64,000 nucleotides of DNA from Branchiostoma floridae (taxonomy: Eukaryota; Chordata; Leptocardii; Amphioxiformes; Branchiostomatidae): assembly GCF_000003815.2 (NCBI RefSeq), contig NC_049979.1:1254848-1318847 (forward strand), written 5' to 3'. This document shows, one piece after another, positions 58,701 through 64,000 of this stretch. Every line of letters begins with the position of its first letter. Position 1 is the stretch's first letter. A model generated the notes under the pieces. The model did not search any database and was not told the DNA's origin. It was given only the letters and a program-made list of their open reading frames with translations. Made by a program: the position numbers and the translations under genes.

Positions 58701-60437
58701 ACTAACAATGGAAATGTTGGCTTTGCAGCTTTGTTCTAGTCTACTGCAGTAGAATCTTCTGTATCCGTATAGCCGGTATAACTGCACTTCAACATAACTC
58801 ACCAGCCTCTGTATCTGTATCTGCATAGCCGGTATAACGGGAATGCATATCTCCTGGGGGTGCACCCTGTCCTGATTGCACCTTACCTTTCAACCATCGG
58901 CACTGCTTTTGTCTTTCTGTACCAAAGTCTATTTCGTTTTTACTATCTCTCTTTGCACTTACACAGTCTTTCACTGTCAGGTGCTACCTGGGTGCTCTTT
59001 CACAAGGGGGCAGGTTACTTGGCTGGGAGGAGGGCTATTTTAGTCAGTTGCTGTTGATAATATCAGTCACCTATTATTAAGACGCTTCCTTTCATAGATA
59101 ACTAACAGGTGAAGATTTGGCTTCGATTTTGTCGTTGTACATGCTAGGCAAGAATTGTTCTTGGAAAAAACACAAATATCACATTTATTCATAAGAAGAA
59201 GAAACTAGACAGGCAACATTTGTGAGCAAATACAGCGTATTTGTACCCTGTCCCAACCCATGCAAACATGGACTGTTCCAAAAGTGAATATTAAAAAAGT
59301 CAAACCCTGAGCGAAAATGGACTATTTGTGAGGAACTGCCACTTAAAATGGACCAGTTCAAAAACGCTTACACAAAAAATAATCATCCTGGCCTGAAATT
59401 GAATTTTTCAAAAATCATCCTGTGACAATGGACCCTTTCAGTGGTACCCATATGTAAAATGAACAAGTCCAAAAACACTTCTGGTCAAAAAGATCATTTT
59501 GAAGTGGTTTATGCCAAATATTATACTCATGGATCCTTAAGTAAATATTTAATGCACTCCCACACCAAATTTTAGGTTATTTGGTTGTAACACCAGGTTT
59601 TTAAGGCCATTTTTGGTGAAAAAATGACCTAAAAACCTCAATAAAATATGAAATATTATATATATATATAAGATATGAAAAAAATTTAAAAAGACACCTG
59701 TGCCCACTTAACCTTGGTGCCAAAATTCAGGTCATTTAGCCCAGAAATGACAGAGAAGAATTGAGTTGAAGATTTTACAGAAGAAGAAATATCAGGAAAA
59801 GCAAGATATTTCAACCCATACATGTGGTATGGTTGGAATATAAAAAAAAACACAGTATGAGTGATGTAATAGAATCAAGTTGATTAAAGACCTGTTTTAC
59901 TTGCAGTTTTGGTTTGATCGTCTTTTCCTGTTTAAGTTTACTTTACATAACCTTGAGTTGATTTTGTGTATGTACAAGTCCTATCATGTTAAACACCACC
60001 CTATGTAATTTCCTTTACTTTTTTTCTGTGCTGATGTCTGCTTTTTGTTTGGATTTTGTTTTATCATTATGTATCATGTTCCATTTGATCTGACTTTATG
60101 TCTTCTTGTTTTGGTGTCTTATAAGCCCATGGAAGTCACAAGACACGATAATGAACCATCCATTTATTCATTCATTCATTTGCCTGCACATAATCATTGT
60201 GCTGTTGGTATCATGACTGTATAACTTATGTAAATGGCTGGTGCTGTTCTCTCCCCTCTGCAGGTGATGCCCCAGCTCCTGAACTACCTACAGGTGGACA
60301 GCCTCAAGGACAGCATCGACTGGGGCACCTTAGCTGTCTACACATGTGTGAACAGCTGTGAACAGGGGACAGCATACCACCCTGAGTTTCTATGGAAACA
60401 GGACTATTCTGAAACAGCATTGACTGGGGCACCTTAG
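49788..60437 (+). CDS. PDCD2: Programmed cell death protein 2 (PDCD2)
   Basis: Seven exons: 49788-49988, 51227-51436, 51786-51915, 52751-52926, 53573-53692, 54615-54728, 60264-60437. Phases match; 1125 nt, 374 residues. Order: N-terminal [14 protein letters not shown] and [17 protein letters not shown]; second cysteine set ([16 protein letters not shown]); a MYND zinc finger in exon 3 ([16 protein letters not shown]...[11 protein letters not shown], then H and C); an acidic linker in exon 4; and the C-terminal PDCD2 domain ([50 protein letters not shown]). PDCD2 proteins act as chaperone-like factors for 40S ribosome assembly (family knowledge). The last residues after WKQDYSE and the stop codon come from a tandem copy of the preceding coding sequence. 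Introns 2, 5 and 6 also contain copied splice junctions. Confidence 0.95.
50191..50301 (+). mobile_element. Short retroposed element with 11-bp target duplication
   Basis: ATCTTCAGTCG flanks both ends (50180-50190 and 50302-50312). The body starts with a T run, contains GCAGGGCTAGCCCTTTGTAA and its near-complement, and ends in (AATA)n. The target duplication and A-rich tail indicate LINE-mobilised insertion in PDCD2 intron 1. Confidence 0.75.
50843..51192. mobile_element. hAT-type MITE with 8-bp target duplication
   Basis: Termini CAAGGCTCTAGCC and GGCTAGAGCCCTG are inverted with one mismatch. CCACAAAC flanks both ends (50835-50842 and 51193-51200). The inner arms continue (GACGGAAA words in both orientations). 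It ends 34 bp before PDCD2 exon 2. Confidence 0.8.
51598..51800 (+). repeat. Two-copy unit copying the PDCD2 exon 3 acceptor
   Basis: GACACAGTAGTGTGTTT, GGCTGATCACTGTTT, a C-rich tract, CCAGGA and CCTGTGCTGTGTGTG occur twice, ~105 bp apart. The second copy is the true exon 3 start. Its polypyrimidine tract is almost pure C (about 51766-51783). Confidence 0.85.
51935..52152. mobile_element. MITE with 9-bp target duplication, TACTCTCCAAGCAGAGG termini
   Basis: Inverted termini TACTCTCCAAGCAGAGG and CCTCTGCTTGGAGAGTA. GATCATGGC flanks both sides (51926-51934 and 52153-52161). It starts 19 bp after the end of PDCD2 exon 3. Same family as 2173-2257, related to 13269-13425. Confidence 0.88.
52290..52506. 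mobile_element. Foldback element in PDCD2 intron 3
   Basis: TTTATCCGTGGGGTAACCTA and TAGGTTACCCCTCGGATAAA form the outer arms, and TATTTATGGATATCAA with TTGATATCCATAAATA the inner arms; an inner palindrome (CAATATT words) lies at the centre. No clear target duplication. Confidence 0.7.
54208..54262 (+). repeat. Copy of the PDCD2 exon 5 donor
   Basis: GGTCAGGAAGGAACCAGAAC followed by AGGTCAGTGGGAACTTGA repeats the end of exon 5 and its donor (about 53670-53710), ~550 bp into the intron. Confidence 0.8.
54690..55030 (+). repeat. Five-copy array copying the PDCD2 exon 6 donor
   Basis: TGTACATGTGGGGCACCCAG, GGAGTTCCAG and GTAAGG recur five times. Spacing alternates between ~58 and ~85 bp according to whether a GCCTGTTCTCTAGTAATCTC segment is present, so the array has a two-unit higher-order structure. 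The first copy is the real exon end; the last ends GTAATG. Confidence 0.93.
55031..56374. other. PDCD2 intron 6, 5' part
   Basis: AT-rich intron without a recognised repeat or exon. It includes the downstream flank of the nested antisense gene. Confidence 0.5.
56375..56380 (-). terminator. Candidate polyadenylation signal of the XK-related gene
   Basis: TTTATT on the plus strand, i.e. AATAAA on the transcribed strand, about 145 bp after the stop codon. Confidence 0.45.
56525..57682 (-). CDS. XK-related protein (XKR family), intronless, nested in PDCD2
   Basis: Single uninterrupted frame of 385 codons, ATG at 57682. About eight to ten hydrophobic segments are visible, starting [27 protein letters not shown]. 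The phrase [24 protein letters not shown] matches the conserved core of XK/XKR membrane proteins, some of which are phospholipid scramblases activated by caspase cleavage or by subunits. The C-terminal tail (~40 residues) is cytosolic-type and polar; I see no certain caspase site. The gene lies wholly in PDCD2 intron 6 on the opposite strand. The absence of introns suggests a retrogene or an intronless family member. Ortholog number cannot be assigned. Confidence 0.88.
   Translation of the reverse strand: MATSVESNTMDNPTCLQSIWNSKPVKILYLLVFGLVLYLSDVISDLSLAVTYHNGGDFIWFGLTLGFVLGPTIITNALLAKYEYSKNNEMSKNVMYLACVLQLGVFVEYYNLLRKLVTGNNNDIYLPILHLVEGILESTPQLCIQLYIILFTGEQISTQKIITMVISLLAAVKAVVTYLYHHGINEKERTCSCNFVTRFILIIVWKVFELSARVLAVGLFASVFQAWIAVPIGVHLLIMTVVYTCIELQKNGVCKSMMTALEIAAVAAVDTFSMTFCMEHKQTFWLNTVLTLLGNVTMVTVWYTQKGEGHVHWYDDPALGFVIGMSLVSALFGLLEKHCSSQNPYFDARAKSGKSNPENRPLIQKSREKQGIENQGMDLAARKIF
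57683..60263. other. PDCD2 intron 6, 3' part
   Basis: It should hold the XK-related gene promoter just above 57682. A duplicated phrase TATAGCCGGTATAAC/CATAGCCGGTATAAC lies at about 58767 and 58826, and there is a short (TA)n near 59655. No exon is supported. Confidence 0.5.
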
Positions 60438-60900
60438 CTGTCTATACATGTGTGTGAACAGCTGTGACCAGGGGACAGCATACCACCCTGAGTTTTTATG
60501 GAAACAGGACTATTCTGAGACAGCATTGACTGGGGCACCTTAGCTGTCTACACGTGCGTGAACAGCTGTGAACAGGGGAAAGCATACCACCCTGAGTTTC
60601 TATGGAAACAGGACTATTCTGAGACAGCATTGACTGGGGCACCTTAGCTGTCTACACGTGTGTGACCAGGAGACAGCATACCAGCCAAAGTTTCAGAAAC
60701 AGGACTATTCTGAGACAGCATCGACAGGGGCATCTTAGCTGTCTACACGTGTGTTAACAGCTGTGACCAGGCTAGGAGACAGCACACCACCGTGAGTGTT
60801 TATGAGAACGATAATTCTGACACAGCGTTACTCAGCTGTCTGTACGTGTGTGGACAGCTGTGAACAGGGAACAGCAAACCACCACAACTTTCTAGGAAAA
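60311..60900 (+). repeat. Six-copy ~104-bp array copying the PDCD2 coding end
   Basis: CAGCATCGACTGGGGC-type anchors fall at about 60311 (in the coding exon), 60415, 60521, 60625, 60716 and a diverged 60822. The unit covers [12 protein letters not shown] to QDYSE. Its length is not a multiple of three, so copy two is read in a shifted frame and gives ALTGAP and TAG. Confidence 0.93.
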
Positions 60901-61033
60901 TAAGACTTCTGCAAATCTGTTTTGTGAAGGTACAATCATGTATTGTATTCAGTTTGTGCAGAATCTTAACATCATCAACAACACTTCTGAAAAAGAATAC
61001 ATGTGCCGGTACATATATATAATACATATGCTT

Positions 61034-61335
61034 GGAGGGTTGAACAAGTTTTCTAAAATTCTCTTGTCCTATCGGGCAGGCACATTAAAAATTTACTTGC
61101 CTGAACCAATTTTTCACTTGCCCAAAATTCAAATATCACTTTTATATTCATTTTCACTTCCAGCAATGGAATTCCTATTATTGGCTCTATTCAATGTTGA
61201 CCATTGCTTGATGTCATTACTTTAAAAAGTAACAAGTGTATCAAAATCTTTTCAGGCAAGGCAGGTCATGCACTTGCCCGATCAGTACTTTCACTTGCCC
61301 TGGACATTGGGGCTAGTGGACTTGTCCAACCCTGG
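61034..61335. mobile_element. hAT-like MITE, CAGGGTTGGACAAG-type termini
   Basis: GGAGGGTTGAACAAGTTTTC at the left mirrors CTTGTCCAACCCTGG at the right. The interior repeats CACTTGCCC and its complement. No clean target duplication is visible. Confidence 0.55.
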
Positions 61336-63239
61336 CTTGTTAGCATTCTTTTGTACAATGTATAATCATGGTGATTACATGCCTACTGGTATACCCTTAA
61401 CAGCTATTTACAGTGCAGATTGTCAAGGTTTCTGGATCGGCTAAATTGGTGATTTGAATTTTTTTGGGCTTGCGCTGTTCTACCATTAAATAAGTAAGAG
61501 AGAACTTGAGTTGTACTGAATATTGGTAGGTGAAAGCATAAGGTTCTTGAATATGACATTTGGAACCTTATGGATTATGTTTCCATCTGTTAATATTTTT
61601 AATTAAAAACTTATGCAATTCCAAGCAACACCAAAGTTAAACGTAATTTTTTACTGGATAATGAGGAATACTGGAACTGCACTTTTGCACCAAAGAAAAT
61701 ATATTAAACATCAGATTCTATAATTATAGAGGAACTATTGATTTTCAATTAGGCAGTACATCAAGTCTCCATATCCATAAGAAGTGTTAAACTCTTTCAG
61801 TCACAACCGGTTCTCAATAGTGCAAACTATTACATTATACGTAGGCCAAATACAAGACAGTATGTCTGTCGCACGGGCACAAAATCATCAAAGAACAACA
61901 CATCAAAATCTAATTACAATTGTGATACTAATCTGTTGTCTGTTGACACCAAAATTCTTTGCAAAATCAATTTGTGACAATGTGGTAGGAATTTTCTGAA
62001 TCTAATGTGATCCATCCAATGTAGTTTAATGATGTAAGACTGCATCACTGCAGTAGGATGTTGGTATTTTCAACATCGTACTGTAGTAATACAGATATAG
62101 ATTGTACAAGTATATGAATAACTTGGACCAAGACGTACAATGTTTACTACACATGATTACATCAACTGTTCAACACCTAAATCTGTTAAAGAGGGAGGTT
62201 CAAATATATAAAAGCACCCAATAAATTTGGCTAGTGTAGTTTGGCTATCATAAACTGTCTGGCTTCAGTCTCTCACTGTCTTCTGTTCACTTGGGTGCTG
62301 GGCTGGGTGGTTAAGACCTAGAGAATCAAATTGTCTCTTCCATACACTTTATAAAGTGTAGACACAAAAGATAAAGAATTCTAGTTTTGCACATAACAAT
62401 TGGATAAGTCTGATTCATCTAGACAGGAAGAATAGAAAGTAAAACCAGCCTGGTAGGGAAACAGCCTATAAGGAAAACATTGGCTGGTGGTTGGTGACAG
62501 TCTGTAACAGTAAGTCTGCTAGCTTTCCCAGATTGCAGAGAAGGCACTACAATTACAAGTTCTCCATATTTCCAGACACATGACTGTCAATAGAAAGCTA
62601 TGTGTAAGTGAGCGGTGAGTGCCCCTTGCAACTAGGGCTTATTTTGTATGATATATAGGCTAGAACAGTGAGTTCAAATTCAAAACTGAAATCCCTAATC
62701 TTTTATACTGGCATGATGATGATAGCTGGTAATAGTAGCTCTTATCTGAGAACAAATAGCTTTTATCAGTAATAGTGAATATTGAAACTCAGGCCTTTCC
62801 GAGACAGTGGTAAAAACAAGAAAGCACTTAATTCAAAATATTGGAAAATAAAATCAAAACTCGTTACTTGACTTTTTACTACACTAAAAAAAGTTAAGGC
62901 CCGTCGGGCAGCCATAAACACAAACTTTCCCCTAATTTCTACAAAATTCTAATTTTAATTACCACACCAGTCCAAAAGTGTTACTGTTCTGAAATAATCT
63001 GTAAGGTTTTCATTGAACATCTGATTGCCAAATATGTCAGGTCATTTTTGTACAACCTTGGTTGAAAACTGCAGAACTGCATTAATACCAACAGCTGCTT
63101 TGGGACATGATGCAAACAATTTGATTTATCTATGGATAAGTTATTTTTTAGCACTGTCAATAAAATCTATGTAACGTTATACGTTTATAAACCTTTAAAA
63201 AGAGTGCATGTTGTCATGTTGAATTCTTAGACCCGACAT
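61336..63239. other. Spacer with no recognised gene
   Basis: AT-rich sequence between PDCD2 and the minus-strand repeats at the right edge. I see no supported exon, RNA gene or mobile element. Confidence 0.5.
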
Positions 63240-64000
63240 CAGTACATTTACTGTGTGGGGGGAATGAGGAGGGGGTTGGGTGGTATCTTTAGTGGGTATG
63301 TTTTTGACTGTGGATGTTCCAACGGTTTTGTTCGTAGCCAATTTCCTTTCACCTGCACCTTTTGTCTTGAGGTTCTTTTCTGGTTAGTCCACATCTTCAT
63401 ACAAGTGAGGCTGCGAACCCGATGGCATGGTTACGAGGCCTTTATGGGGTGGGGGCAGAGGGGGAGGCTCATCTTTAGTGGGGTTGCTTTTGATACCTGT
63501 TCCAAGGACCTCGTTCTTAGCAATCTGCCTGAGATCTGTACCTTTCGGTTTGGGGCTCTTTGGTGCTGCGTCTACATCTTCATACAGGTTGGGCTGTGAG
63601 ACTGATGCCGGGAGTGATGGCATGGTTACAGCGCCTTCACGAGGTGGGGGCAGAGGGAGAGGCTCATCTTTAACAGTTATGTTTTATTCTCCGTAACAAT
63701 GGTCTTATTCTTTGCAAATTTCCTGAGTACTTTACCTTTCGGTTTGGGGCACTTTGTAGGTGTGTCCACATCTTCATACAGGTGAGGCTGTGAAACTGTT
63801 CACATGGTTACAGTGTCTTTTCGTGGTGGGGGCAGAGGGAGAGGCTTATCTTTAACAGTTATGTTTTTATTCTCCGTAACGATTGTCTTGTTCTTAGCAA
63901 ATTTCCTTAGACCTGTACCTATCGGTTTGGGGCTCTTTGGTGGTGCGTCCACATCCTCATACAGGTGGGGCTCTGAGACAGCCTTAAGACCGTCATCAAC
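63240..64000 (-). CDS. Tandem YEDVD/proline-rich coding repeats, partial and partly decayed
   Basis: Four ~185-bp minus-strand units lie at about 63795-63985, 63610-63790, 63420-63608 and 63245-63415. Each codes for SQPHLYEDVD, then PKSPKPKG, a basic stretch (RKFAKNKT) and DEPPPLPPP. The unit nearest the window edge ends VTM and stop; the second has a one-base deletion in its AATAAAA run; the third is open (63384-63623) and ends at LYEDVD and stop. So either a last exon runs in from beyond 64000 and the inner units are decayed copies, or several units were once coding. YEDV resembles an SH2-binding site after phosphorylation and PPPLPPP an SH3 ligand, suggesting a signalling tail; that is inference. 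Confidence 0.5.

Overview
This window looks like draft genomic DNA of an invertebrate chordate, most probably a cephalochordate (amphioxus, Branchiostoma). Genes are split into many small exons with almost all GT-AG introns. The encoded proteins are animal families (PDCD2, XK-related, CYP2-type P450, SLC3A1-type heavy chain, rhodopsin-family GPCR). Introns are crowded with foldback elements, MITEs, a tRNA-derived SINE and a CR1-like LINE. There are two assembly gaps (1671-1950 and 20253-20352). The species assignment is an inference from these traits, not from a database match.

Layout: the last two exons of an unrecognised coiled-coil gene (+, 197-1012), joined by what looks like a U12-type AT-AC intron; a repeat-rich spacer; an SLC3A1/rBAT-like, GH13-fold membrane protein (-, 10 exons, 5509-16611); a 2.4 kb divergent promoter interval; a 4-coumarate-CoA-ligase-like acyl-CoA synthetase with a mitochondrial-type presequence (+, 12 exons, 19030-30676); a CYP2U-like cytochrome P450 (+, 7 exons, 33257-38053); a GPCR pseudogene fragment and an intact two-exon class A GPCR (-, 40967-42838); a hAT-type element with an 8-bp target duplication and a CR1-like LINE nested inside it (44927-47882); PDCD2 (+, 7 exons, 49788-60437) with an intronless XK-related gene nested antisense in its sixth intron (56525-57682); and, at the right edge, minus-strand repeats coding for YEDVD and proline-rich motifs that run off the window. 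The reconstructed exon chains of the four large genes each close in frame, giving 686, 596, 497 and 374 residues. The genes do not form a pathway; this is an ordinary mixed gene neighbourhood.

The most striking feature is not a gene. About eleven of the 64 exon-intron junctions in the four multi-exon genes have been copied, from one truncated copy up to about fifteen tandem copies, with each copy carrying the exon edge plus a plausible splice site. In PDCD2 the same process at the 3' coding end supplies the present stop codon. I recall a report of amphioxus 'mirage' minisatellites that reproduce exon-intron boundaries at an Adh locus. That memory should be checked, but the density here suggests a genome-wide process. 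Several MITEs also sit within 5-80 bp of exon edges.
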